The notes beneath the pieces were generated by a model. It was not told where the DNA came from and searched no databases. It was given only the letters and a program-made list of their open reading frames with translations. From Clostridiales bacterium (lineage in GTDB: Bacteria > Bacillota > Clostridia > Oscillospirales > Acutalibacteraceae), in contig DYBQ01000093.1 in assembly GCA_019418545.1 (NCBI GenBank), positions 1-9,774 on the forward strand: 9,774 nt of DNA, in the 5' to 3' direction. Positions 1-6,130 of the stretch are shown here, piece after piece. Each line of letters opens with the position of its first letter. Within the stretch, counting starts at the first letter, position 1. The position numbers and the translations under genes were made by a program.

Positions 1-411
1 GCCGGTAATCGGGCTTACTTTTCGTGCCAAAGGCCGGAACAGCAAGTTGGAAAAAATCACGGCTCCTGTCGCGGCAACGGCAAACCAATAATTTCCGGAA
101 CTGGCCAGAACGCCAATGGCGGCCGTACACCAAAGCGTAGCGGCTGTATTGAGTCCCCGGACAATCCCGCCATCTTTAAAAATAACCCCGCTGCACAAAA
201 AACCAACACCGGATACGATATAGCTGGCAATGCGGAACACTTCATTGGAGCCGGATATCATAGGAAACATTAGGAACAGGCAGGAACCCATAGAGAGCAA
301 AATGTTGATTCGTATGCCTGCGGTATGCCCGGTGATTTGCCGCTCCAGCCCAATCAGGAATCCCAGTAAAATGGAAAGCAGAATTCGCAGGAGAAAATCC
401 ATCCAGTTCAT
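1..411 (-). CDS. mgtC: MgtC/SapB family membrane protein (3' end beyond the window)
   Basis: The first 137 codons are open and run off the left edge, so the C-terminal part is not visible; family members usually exceed 200 residues. The visible part is the MgtC membrane domain: GLERQ at residues 21-25, HTAGIRI at 29-35, a hydrophobic segment around 36-52, ASYIVSGVGF at 62-71 followed by GVIFKDGGIVRGLNTAATLW at 75-94, and further hydrophobic helices to about residue 125. These are family hallmarks. MgtC proteins are inner-membrane proteins needed for growth at low Mg2+ and, in pathogens, for survival in macrophages; in Salmonella MgtC acts on the F-ATPase, and transport by MgtC itself is doubtful. 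The ATG at 411 is preceded by a strong AAAGGAGG about 10 nt upstream. It is the third gene after mgtA and a winged-helix regulator, separated from the latter by about 100 nt that hold its own putative promoter. The role in Mg2+ stress is inferred from family and context. Confidence 0.86.
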   Translation of the reverse strand, partial: MNWMDFLLRILLSILLGFLIGLERQITGHTAGIRINILLSMGSCLFLMFPMISGSNEVFRIASYIVSGVGFLCSGVIFKDGGIVRGLNTAATLWCTAAIGVLASSGNYWFAVAATGAVIFSNLLFRPLARKVSPITG

Positions 412-438
412 ATCGCTCCCCCTCCTTTCGTCCTAACC

Positions 439-467
439 AGTATAAAAAAATCGCAAGAAAAATCACA
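439..467 (-). promoter_or_regulatory. Putative mgtC promoter
   Basis: On the minus strand a TATACT (-10) lies at 444-439. The hexamer 17 nt upstream (TGTGAT, 467-462) is a poor -35, which fits a promoter that depends on an activator. Transcription would start near 432 and give a leader of about 20 nt that just contains the ribosome binding site. The same -10 to direct-repeat distance (33 nt) recurs at mgtA. The call is based on pattern only; part of the element overlaps the T-run of the hairpin described separately. Confidence 0.4.
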
Positions 468-498
468 TGGTCAAAGCCTTGCGATTTTCTTGCGATTT
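444..498 (-). terminator. Hairpin with T-run between regulator gene and mgtC (terminator or attenuator)
   Basis: On the minus strand the segment 498-483 can pair with 464-448 (one unpaired T), leaving an 18-nt loop, and the descending arm runs directly into seven T residues ending at 444. This is the layout of an intrinsic terminator for the mgtA-regulator transcript, although the stem is AT-rich. Because the left arm contains a direct repeat, the second copy (488-478) can pair with the same right arm (457-447) instead, so two mutually exclusive hairpins share one 3' arm. It may therefore be a plain terminator, an attenuator, or simply a by-product of operator symmetry. Confidence 0.42.
478..498 (-). 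promoter_or_regulatory. Direct-repeat operator candidate upstream of mgtC
   Basis: Two perfect copies of AAATCGCAAG (minus strand, 498-489 and 487-478) are separated by one A, giving an 11-bp period. Tandem direct repeats with one-helical-turn spacing are the usual site type for dimers of OmpR/PhoB-family winged-helix proteins, and such a protein is encoded immediately upstream at 514-1011. The pair ends 33 nt before the candidate mgtC -10 box. A related pair occupies the same position at mgtA. Binding is inferred, not shown. Confidence 0.5.
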
Positions 499-513
499 AG
501 TAAGAATTTCGGA

Positions 514-1011
514 TTACAGCCTATCGTTAAATTTATAGCCAATGCCCCAAATAGTCAGGATGTATTCCGGCGAATCCGGGTTCGGCTCGATTTTCTTTCG
601 CAGTTTTCGGATAAACGCCATAATATTGCTGTCATCCAATAAGTAATCATTTTCCCACACCGCCTGATAAATCTGCTCTTTCGTGAACACCTCCCCGCGG
701 TTGCGGGCTAAAAAGCATAAGATGTCAAATTCCTTGGGCGTTAAGGCAATTTCCATTCCATCCCGGCTCACTCTGCGCAATCTCAAATCTATGGAAAGCG
801 TGCCGCAGCGGATGGTGCTGCTTTCTATACGTGGGGCTGCCCCCTCTTCCAGCTCCAGCATAAGAGAACTGGCAGTGCCATCCATCAAGTCTTTGAAGCC
901 TTCCATCAGTTCCCGTGCACAGGCCGTCTGGGGCGCAGAGGCCCGGAGCGCATCCCTGAGCCACTTAATCAGCGAGGAATCCAGAGAGATAAAACCAATA
1001 TTCTTTTTCAT
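514..1011 (-). CDS. OmpR/PhoB-type winged-helix regulator with degenerate receiver
   Basis: A 165-aa DNA-binding regulator. Residues about 67-165 form a complete OmpR/PhoB-type winged helix: IRCGTLSIDLRLRRV at 67-81, LTPKEFDILCFLARNRGEVF at 90-109, then TKEQIYQAVW at 110-119, the recognition helix SNIMAFIRKLRKKIE at 128-142, and the closing wing IWGIGYKF at 154-161. The first 66 residues are too short for a receiver (normally about 115-120). They begin MKKNIGFISLDSSLIKWLRD, which mimics the first strand and helix of a receiver, but no acidic pocket, phospho-Asp or conserved Lys can be seen. Control by phosphorylation is therefore unlikely, and I see no histidine kinase gene nearby. The start at 1011 has AAGGAGG upstream, 17 nt after the mgtA stop, so it is probably cotranscribed with mgtA. 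I infer that it autoregulates the Mg2+ unit through the 11-bp direct repeats upstream of mgtA and mgtC. Confidence 0.85.
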   Translation of the reverse strand: MKKNIGFISLDSSLIKWLRDALRASAPQTACARELMEGFKDLMDGTASSLMLELEEGAAPRIESSTIRCGTLSIDLRLRRVSRDGMEIALTPKEFDILCFLARNRGEVFTKEQIYQAVWENDYLLDDSNIMAFIRKLRKKIEPNPDSPEYILTIWGIGYKFNDRL

Positions 1012-1028
1012 TACGGACTCCTCCTTCC

Positions 1029-3683
1029 TTAAAGCAATTCATGATACCGTCGCATATACCACCGTTTGGCCAATGAAACCCACAGCAGATAGAAAAAAAC
1101 AGCAGCTATCAGGAACATAAAATAGACAGGGGGCAGCGCAGTCAGACCGATTAGCTCTCCCATTGGGGTAAATGTGAGAAGCGTAAACAGCACGGTACCC
1201 AGCAAAGTGACCAGCATGACCGGGCGGGAAGGCCGGCTTTGCAGCAAGGGGACTTTTTGCGTGCGCAGAAGATGCAGAATCAGGATTTGCGTCCACATCG
1301 ACTCCAAAAACCATCCCGTTTGAAACAAAACAATAAAACGGGCCTGCTCCCCGCTGCCGGACAGAGAGGCAAATGTGCCGCCGCATACTGCGGGACACAA
1401 AACAAAAAACAAATATGCAAAGGTGAGAATATCAAAACAGGAGCTGATTGGCCCGAAAAAGCGCATAAAACGCCCCAATGTTTTGCCCGACCACTCCAGC
1501 GGCTTCAATAAGACCTCCTCATCCACCTGGTCCCAGGGAAGCACGAGACACAAAATGTCGTACAAAAGGTTCAGCAGAAGAAGCTGCAATGCGGTCATAG
1601 GGAAAAATGGCAAAAAAACACTGGCAATTACGATGGAGAAAATGTTTCCGAAGTTGGAAGATGCAGTAATCTTAATGTATTTTGAAACATTGGCAAAGGC
1701 TTTGCGCCCTTCTTTGATTCCTTCTTCCAGCACATTCAGGTCTTTTTTCAGCAGGACGACGTCTGCCGCTTCCTTGACGGTCTCTGCCGCGGTGTCCACG
1801 GATATCCCCACATCGGATTCCACAATAGCAGGCAAATCGTTCATCCCGTCGCCCAAAAAGCCTACGGTGTGTCCGTTGGCCCGGAGCGTCTGCACCACCT
1901 GCACCTTCTGCTTCGGCGACAGCTCGGAAAACACCGTTGTGTGCTCCAGCTTTACCGAAATCTCATTGTCGCTCAGATGCTCCAGCTCAGCCCCGGTCAG
2001 GGTGTGCGCCGTATCAATCCCCAGTCTGCGGCAGATGGAAACCGCCGTATCCTGATTGTCCCCGGTCAGTACCCGCACATCAACATGTAACTTTTGCAGC
2101 TTGGCAAGGGCATCGGCGGCGCTTTGCTTGGGAGCGTCAAAAAACGCCAAATATCCCAGCAGTGTCAGGCCGTTTTCATCTTCCGGCGATATAGTTTCCT
2201 GCCCCAGTGGTTTATAAGCGACGGCAAGGACCTTCATGCCGTCTTCCAACATGTCATCCACAATGGCGTGGACGCTGGCATATCCATGAACATCAATTTT
2301 GCGGCGTTCTCCCTTGTGCTCAACATTGCTGCATTTTTGATAGACTTCGTCAGCGCTGCCTTTAACAATCAGCAAATTCTCTTCGCCGTGCCGAACCAGG
2401 ATGCTGGCAAACCTTCGCTCATTATCAAAAGGAAGCTCGTCCAGCTTTGGATGCAGCCGCGCCAATTCCTCATAATGCCTTTGCTGTCCCGGTATCTCCC
2501 GGCATCTCAGAATTGCATCATCCAAATGATTTTGCACACCTGTATGGTAGAGGCTGTTCAAATAGGCCAAATCCAGGGCATATTGGCATTCGTTTCCCAA
2601 AACATCCATATAGTATTCCAGCGTAATCTTGTCTCCCGTCAGGGTCCCGGTTTTGTCAACGCAAAGAACATCCATGCTTCCAAATCCCTGCATGGCATTG
2701 ATGTTTTTGACCACCGTTTGCTTTTTGCCCATAGCCGCGCTGCCTTTGGCCAAACAGGCGTTGATTACCATGGGGAGCATTTCGGGCGTTAGGCCAACCG
2801 CAACAGAAAGCGCAAACAAAAAGGCAGAAAGCCAATCGCCTTTCGTCAGTCCGCAGGCAACGAATACAATAGGAATTAAAACCGCCATAAACCGAATCAG
2901 GACCCATGCAATCGAATTTGCACCCCGGTCAAATCCGTTTTTCAGGTGAGATTCCGCCGCAGAAAAACCGCCATAGACCGTATCGCTTCCGACTGCAAGC
3001 ACAACACCTTCTCCAGCACCGCCGGTGATGGATGAACCCATAAACGCGATATTGTAATAATCAGAATAGGAGCGGGCCTGTCCGCAAACAAGCGTATCGG
3101 CATTTTTTTCAAGGATTGCGCTTTCACCTGTAAGAACCGATTGTGAAACGAACAAATCCTTTGCCCATGTCAATCGGATATCCGCCGGAACACGCTCTCC
3201 GGCAAACAAGCGCACCTTGTCGCCGACTACAAGCTCTTCAGAGGGAAGCCTCTTCCATTGGTTGTTCCGAAGTACGAAAACGGTGGAAGAAACCATCTGC
3301 GTCAGATGCTCGGCAATCCGTTTGGCGCGCATCTCCTGAATGAACCGTACAATGCCGCTGAACAGCAGCATACATAAAATAATGACTGAGGTTGTGATGT
3401 TTCGGCTGAAATTGGAGGCCAGTACCACATCGGTCAAGAAGGAAACACCAGCCAATACAAACAGAATAATCGTAAACGGATTGATAAAGGCCCTTCGCAA
3501 GCGATAGAGCGTTGTATCGGACGCTCTGCCCGACAGGACATTCTTTCCATATTTGATACGGCTTTCCTCTGCCTGTTTCTCCTGATAGCCTTGCCGCGGG
3601 ATTTGGAAATTTTGATACAAGGTATCTATGCCGATATATGCACAGTCGAGAACGCGCTGATGGGCGATAGGACTGTTTTTCAT
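1029..3683 (-). CDS. mgtA: Magnesium-translocating P-type ATPase
   Basis: An 884-aa type IIIB P-type ATPase, close to the length of E. coli MgtA (about 900). It uses ATP to bring Mg2+ into the cytoplasm across the cell membrane. All catalytic motifs are visible: actuator TGES at residues 185-188; the M4 segment VGLTPEMLPM at 296-305, where other P-ATPases have PEGL; phosphorylation motif DKTGT at 343-347; nucleotide-binding KGSADEV at 441-447; TGDN at 540-543; and the hinge GDGMND at 611-616. ITASSNFGN at 672-680 is typical of MgtA/MgtB. I count about ten membrane helices, two pairs before the catalytic domain and six after it. A GTG nine bases upstream (3692) is in frame, but it lies inside GAGGTG, which serves as ribosome binding site for the ATG at 3683, so the ATG is preferred. 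First gene of the unit with the winged-helix regulator and mgtC. No frameshift seen. Confidence 0.95.
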   Translation of the reverse strand: MKNSPIAHQRVLDCAYIGIDTLYQNFQIPRQGYQEKQAEESRIKYGKNVLSGRASDTTLYRLRRAFINPFTIILFVLAGVSFLTDVVLASNFSRNITTSVIILCMLLFSGIVRFIQEMRAKRIAEHLTQMVSSTVFVLRNNQWKRLPSEELVVGDKVRLFAGERVPADIRLTWAKDLFVSQSVLTGESAILEKNADTLVCGQARSYSDYYNIAFMGSSITGGAGEGVVLAVGSDTVYGGFSAAESHLKNGFDRGANSIAWVLIRFMAVLIPIVFVACGLTKGDWLSAFLFALSVAVGLTPEMLPMVINACLAKGSAAMGKKQTVVKNINAMQGFGSMDVLCVDKTGTLTGDKITLEYYMDVLGNECQYALDLAYLNSLYHTGVQNHLDDAILRCREIPGQQRHYEELARLHPKLDELPFDNERRFASILVRHGEENLLIVKGSADEVYQKCSNVEHKGERRKIDVHGYASVHAIVDDMLEDGMKVLAVAYKPLGQETISPEDENGLTLLGYLAFFDAPKQSAADALAKLQKLHVDVRVLTGDNQDTAVSICRRLGIDTAHTLTGAELEHLSDNEISVKLEHTTVFSELSPKQKVQVVQTLRANGHTVGFLGDGMNDLPAIVESDVGISVDTAAETVKEAADVVLLKKDLNVLEEGIKEGRKAFANVSKYIKITASSNFGNIFSIVIASVFLPFFPMTALQLLLLNLLYDILCLVLPWDQVDEEVLLKPLEWSGKTLGRFMRFFGPISSCFDILTFAYLFFVLCPAVCGGTFASLSGSGEQARFIVLFQTGWFLESMWTQILILHLLRTQKVPLLQSRPSRPVMLVTLLGTVLFTLLTFTPMGELIGLTALPPVYFMFLIAAVFFYLLWVSLAKRWYMRRYHELL

Positions 3684-3722
3684 AAATTTCACCTCGTTGT
3701 GCGCTGTGATTTTTTATTATTT

Positions 3723-3751
3723 ATTATATCACAAATTTATTTGAAACCTTA
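3723..3751 (-). promoter_or_regulatory. Putative mgtA promoter (extended -10)
   Basis: On the minus strand TATAAT lies at 3728-3723 and is preceded by TGA, giving an extended -10 (TGATATAAT). The hexamer 17 nt upstream (TAAGGT, 3751-3746) is a poor -35. Transcription would begin near 3716, leaving a leader of only about 33 nt before the ATG at 3683. That is too short for an M-box Mg2+ riboswitch, so control is more likely at initiation. Confidence 0.6.
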
Positions 3752-3946
3752 TTTTTGAAATCTTGCTTTTTTCTTGTTTTGCAAATACCATAGTGGCAGA
3801 GAAATCATCAGGATACCGCCAGCCACAGCAACGATTACATAAAACACATTCCCAATGTTGTTCAGGATAGGGATTAGGGTATTTGCATATTTGTTGGCCT
3901 TTACAGATTCGTCAAACAACGCTTCGTTCAGCTTTTTAAAGTCCTG
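3749..3946 (-). pseudogene. Remnant resembling an ABC-exporter membrane domain
   Basis: A frame open between two stops (TAG at 3949-3947 and TAA at 3751-3749) encodes about 65 residues with no start codon or ribosome binding site. The stretch starting FKKLNEALFDESVKANKYA and continuing LIPILNNIGNVFYVIVAVAG resembles the helix 4-5 region of ABC multidrug exporter transmembrane domains, where a coupling-helix segment is followed by a membrane helix ending in GG. After GGIL the resemblance fades into LWYLQNKKKARFQK and a stop. I read it as a decayed fragment left by a deletion. The basic tail after a membrane helix would also suit the natural end of some other membrane protein, so the family call is moderate. 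The mgtA promoter abuts its 3' end. Confidence 0.5.
3762..3782 (-). promoter_or_regulatory. Direct-repeat operator candidate upstream of mgtA
   Basis: Minus-strand half-sites GCAAAACAAG (3782-3773) and AAAAAGCAAG (3771-3762) repeat CAAG with an 11-bp period. The second half-site matches the mgtC half-site AAATCGCAAG at 8 of 10 positions; the first is weaker. The pair ends exactly 33 nt before the mgtA -10, the same distance as at mgtC. The region is A-rich, so chance similarity is possible; the shared spacing is the main support. Confidence 0.4.
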
Positions 3947-4020
3947 CTAATGTGCAGACTCCTATTTAAAACTTCCTGTTCATCCGTCAATCCATCAAGA
4001 GTAACCTTTTCTAACTCCTT
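3928..4020 (-). pseudogene. Possible MarR-family C-terminal remnant
   Basis: In a second minus-strand frame, about 30 codons read ELEKVTLDGLTDEQEVLNRS and then LHISRTLKS before a TGA at 3930-3928; a stop (TGA at 4023-4021) closes the frame upstream and there is no start codon. The pattern 'LxGLTDEExxxLxxxLxxIxxxL' is like the C-terminal helix of MarR-family repressors. MarR genes often precede ABC multidrug exporters, and the adjoining fragment looks like such an exporter, which makes the reading more plausible. The match is short and could be accidental. Confidence 0.28.
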
Positions 4021-4038
4021 TCATTTTGAGGAACCAGA

Positions 4039-4069
4039 TTGTCCAATTCGGAATATACTGAAATATTCC
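4039..4069 (+). promoter_or_regulatory. Putative promoter with dyad before the Cys-rich gene
   Basis: TTGTCC (4039-4044) and AATATT (4062-4067) are spaced by 17 nt, a weak vegetative-type promoter. The inverted repeat GGAATAT (4050-4056) / ATATTCC (4063-4069), six bases apart, overlaps the spacer and -10 and could be an operator. A sporulation sigma-factor promoter cannot be excluded; I could not match one convincingly. Confidence 0.3.
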
Positions 4070-4090
4070 CATTGAAAGGAGATAATAACC

Positions 4091-4426
4091 ATGCAAAACG
4101 ATATGTCTTTAGTAGAAAACCAGACTTGTCCGGCTGTCGGATATCAGTCTGCTTCCATTTGTGTTCCGGTAACTGTTAACCCCTTTGCGAAAACAGGGGC
4201 CACTTTTACCAAATGCTGCGGGACCCCTGTTGTGGTTCCCGGAAAAATCACCTGCGAAGGCGAACGGAACGGCTCCTGTGTCTTTACGATTTCTCAGGAT
4301 ATTTGTGTAGCGGTTCCGGTTGAATTCGGTGCAACTGCAACGGTTGGGGATGCATTTGTCAGCTGTAACAATGCTTCCGCCGATGATATTTGTACGGATT
4401 GCGGCAAAACCGAGCCTACCGTGTAA
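4091..4426 (+). CDS. Small Cys-rich protein, internally duplicated, function unknown
   Basis: A 111-aa protein with ten cysteines (residues 13, 24, 42, 43, 55, 63, 72, 92, 101, 104). No signal peptide or membrane helix is visible, so it is probably made in the cytoplasm. Two halves look related: ICVPVTVNPFAKTGATFTKC (23-42) and ICVAVPVEFGATATVGDAFV (71-90), each a strand-rich block ending near a cysteine. The C-terminus has CTDC (101-104). It reminds me of clostridial hypothetical proteins thought to be spore-coat or surface components, but I cannot name a family. The paired CC and CxxC could form disulfide crosslinks or bind metal. The ATG at 4091 has AAAGGAG at 4075-4081. It stands alone, with its own weak promoter and a strong terminator just downstream. 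The coding status is well supported by the ribosome binding site, composition and terminator. Confidence 0.8.
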   Translation: MQNDMSLVENQTCPAVGYQSASICVPVTVNPFAKTGATFTKCCGTPVVVPGKITCEGERNGSCVFTISQDICVAVPVEFGATATVGDAFVSCNNASADDICTDCGKTEPTV

Positions 4427-4454
4427 GTTAAAAAAGTAAAATAATTCCATGACG

Positions 4455-4490
4455 AAAGCCCCGACACGCAAAGTGCGTTCGGGGCTTTTT
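4455..4490 (+). terminator. Intrinsic terminator after the Cys-rich gene
   Basis: The arms AAAGCCCCGACACGCA (4455-4470) and TGCGTTCGGGGCTTT (4474-4488) pair with one bulged C and a three-base loop. The stem is followed by T residues and a T-rich tract to about 4497. It lies 29 nt after the stop codon. Confidence 0.9.
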
Positions 4491-4533
4491 CCTTTTTGGG
4501 GCGCCGAGGCATCGCTGACACATGAAATCAGCC

Positions 4534-4562
4534 TTGAAAAAGCGGGGGCTCTGTGCTATATT
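4534..4562 (+). promoter_or_regulatory. Near-consensus promoter of the 495-aa gene
   Basis: TTGAAA (4534-4539) and TATATT (4557-4562) are separated by exactly 17 nt, a good vegetative sigma-A promoter. Transcription would start near 4569, giving a leader of roughly 54 nt before the ATG at 4623. No obvious riboswitch fits in it. Confidence 0.72.
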
Positions 4563-4622
4563 CCTTGTAAACAGGATATTTTGCTGCACAAATGCCTGTT
4601 AGGAAAATGAGGAGTGAAAAAC

Positions 4623-6110
4623 ATGGAAGCAAAAGAATTTGTACAGGCCGGTATCTGCGGGAAAAAGGCCATTGCAGAAATTTTTCAGCCGGGAATGAAA
4701 AAGGCCGCAAAAACCGAAGGCCGCCGTGTGTATACTGCTGCGGTGGACGGCCACACCTTTACGGTCTCCTATCAGCCTGCCAGGCGGCTTTTGGGGCTTT
4801 GCAGGGAGCATTTGCTCTATGACTGCCTGGGCTATGACTACCGCGCTGAAGAAGCAATCTGGCACATCCTCCCGGCAGAAGAAGTCAACCGGAGGGCGGA
4901 AGCCGAATATGGAGAATCCTATTATAATTCCGACGCCTGGCAATATGCCGAGCCGGAGCTGGACACCGATGCTCTTGACAAAATGCCCCGAGAGGAAATG
5001 CACCAGCGGCTGGCCTGCTTTGCGGCCATTTGCAACCGGGCGGCCAGCAGCGAAGCACTGCAAACAATTGCCGAGCTTATGCCCAAAAAGAAAAACGGCA
5101 CCCTCTGCATGGGCCGCCCCCTTTTCCTCGCGCCCTTGATGGGGGTTAGCCGGGCATGTAAAATTGCGGTGCTCGCTGCCAAAGCCACTTCTGACAGCCA
5201 AATTACAGTGGACATCCATATTGTAAATTTTTCCCTGTTCACGCTTCAAGAGCTGGAAGAAACCCCCTTCCTGCGCTTTATTATGCACGGGAGAGAACCC
5301 GAAAATGATGCCGGTTATCCCCAAAAGACCGAGGTCCCCATTTATTTTGAGGGAAGGAATGTTGAGAAAGAGGGCATTCTCCTCCCCGCCGTCAGGCTGG
5401 AGGACGGGCAACTGGCGCTGGACATGGAGCCGCCCATCCCATTTTCAAGCTTCCGCTGCCTGCACCAAACCGATAACGGCGGATACCGGCTGGTCATCCC
5501 CGAAAGCTTCCCGCCAAAGGAAGTCCTGTACCGTGGGAAGCCCCTTCCCGTATCCATTGGGCCGCTCAGCACAGAATCCTCCGGCCTTCGTATTTCCTTT
5601 GGGATTGAATGGGGAAAGCTGGAAATGTATCAAAAAATCTTCCAGGGAGGAAAACGCTTCCGGGAAAACTGCCAAATGCTGAAAAGCGATATTTATGGCC
5701 TGAGGGACAGGGAGATAGCGCTTCAGGATTTTATGGAGAATTTTGTTGACAAACGGGTAATGCTCCAGCTGGCCTTTGAGCTGTTTTCCATGGCAGACAC
5801 CATACAGGCATATATTGAAAACCTGGATTTCCAGCAGCTGATTGACAATGCCCCTGCTGCGGACAACGGAAACTTTACCCGCTGGTATTGGTGGTATTGC
5901 CTGCTGGACACCGAGAAGGAGCAGGGCATAAACGGGAAAACCGCCATGAGAGCCGATGATGTGTTTGCTTTTATGGAAAATGCCCGGTTCCTGCAGCCGA
6001 AAAACCCCCTTGTGGTACCCTTTGCGGTTTGGACAGCCTCTGCCAAAAAAGGGCTGATTTTTCAGGGCTTCCGCACAGAATTCCGCTGGGACTGGCAAAA
6101 GGACTGGTAA
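4623..6110 (+). CDS. Uncharacterised 495-aa cytoplasmic protein
   Basis: I do not recognise the family. The protein has no signal peptide, membrane helix, P-loop or familiar catalytic motif that I can see. It looks cytosolic and mixed alpha/beta. Residues about 36-50 (VYTAAVDGHTFTVSY) and 285-335 look like beta strands; residues about 340-410 are helical (for example FMENFVDKRVMLQLAFELFS, 370-389). The C-terminal part is rich in aromatics: RWYWWYCLL at 420-428 and RWDWQKDW at 488-495. A YYNSDAWQYAEPELD stretch (100-114) is also notable. The ATG at 4623 is chosen because AGGAG (4610-4614) lies 8 nt upstream; an in-frame GTG at 4614 overlaps that ribosome binding site. It is monocistronic, with a strong promoter and its own terminator, so it is probably expressed independently. 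It sits between the accessory Mg2+ and remnant region and the housekeeping cluster. It is a real gene: long, with promoter, ribosome binding site and terminator. Confidence 0.85.
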   Translation: MEAKEFVQAGICGKKAIAEIFQPGMKKAAKTEGRRVYTAAVDGHTFTVSYQPARRLLGLCREHLLYDCLGYDYRAEEAIWHILPAEEVNRRAEAEYGESYYNSDAWQYAEPELDTDALDKMPREEMHQRLACFAAICNRAASSEALQTIAELMPKKKNGTLCMGRPLFLAPLMGVSRACKIAVLAAKATSDSQITVDIHIVNFSLFTLQELEETPFLRFIMHGREPENDAGYPQKTEVPIYFEGRNVEKEGILLPAVRLEDGQLALDMEPPIPFSSFRCLHQTDNGGYRLVIPESFPPKEVLYRGKPLPVSIGPLSTESSGLRISFGIEWGKLEMYQKIFQGGKRFRENCQMLKSDIYGLRDREIALQDFMENFVDKRVMLQLAFELFSMADTIQAYIENLDFQQLIDNAPAADNGNFTRWYWWYCLLDTEKEQGINGKTAMRADDVFAFMENARFLQPKNPLVVPFAVWTASAKKGLIFQGFRTEFRWDWQKDW

Positions 6111-6130
6111 AGCCCTGCAGCCCCAGCAAA

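Noticed and set aside
242..466. Minus-strand 74-codon frame overlapping the mgtC start
   Set aside because: It is out of frame with the clearly conserved MgtC translation that begins at 411 and has no ribosome binding site.
448..498. CRISPR-like repeat near mgtC
   Set aside because: Only two adjacent 10-bp direct copies plus one inverted copy, with no spacers; this is an operator or hairpin pattern.
2094..2792. Plus-strand open frame of 232 codons
   Set aside because: It lies wholly antisense to mgtA, whose catalytic motifs are intact; the translation is low-complexity and motif-free. Other plus-strand frames at 1375-2055 and 2629-2949 are rejected for the same reason.
3684..3692. GTG start for mgtA at 3692
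   Set aside because: The GTG is part of GAGGTG, which fits as the ribosome binding site of the ATG at 3683.
3684..3716. M-box Mg2+ riboswitch in the mgtA leader
   Set aside because: The predicted leader is only about 33 nt and AT-rich; an M-box needs well over 100 nt of structured RNA.
4614..4622. GTG start for the 495-aa gene at 4614
   Set aside because: It overlaps the AGGAG ribosome binding site for the ATG at 4623.
4599..5411. Minus-strand open frame of 270 codons
   Set aside because: Antisense to the 495-aa gene, which has a promoter, ribosome binding site and terminator on the plus strand; the minus frame has none of these.
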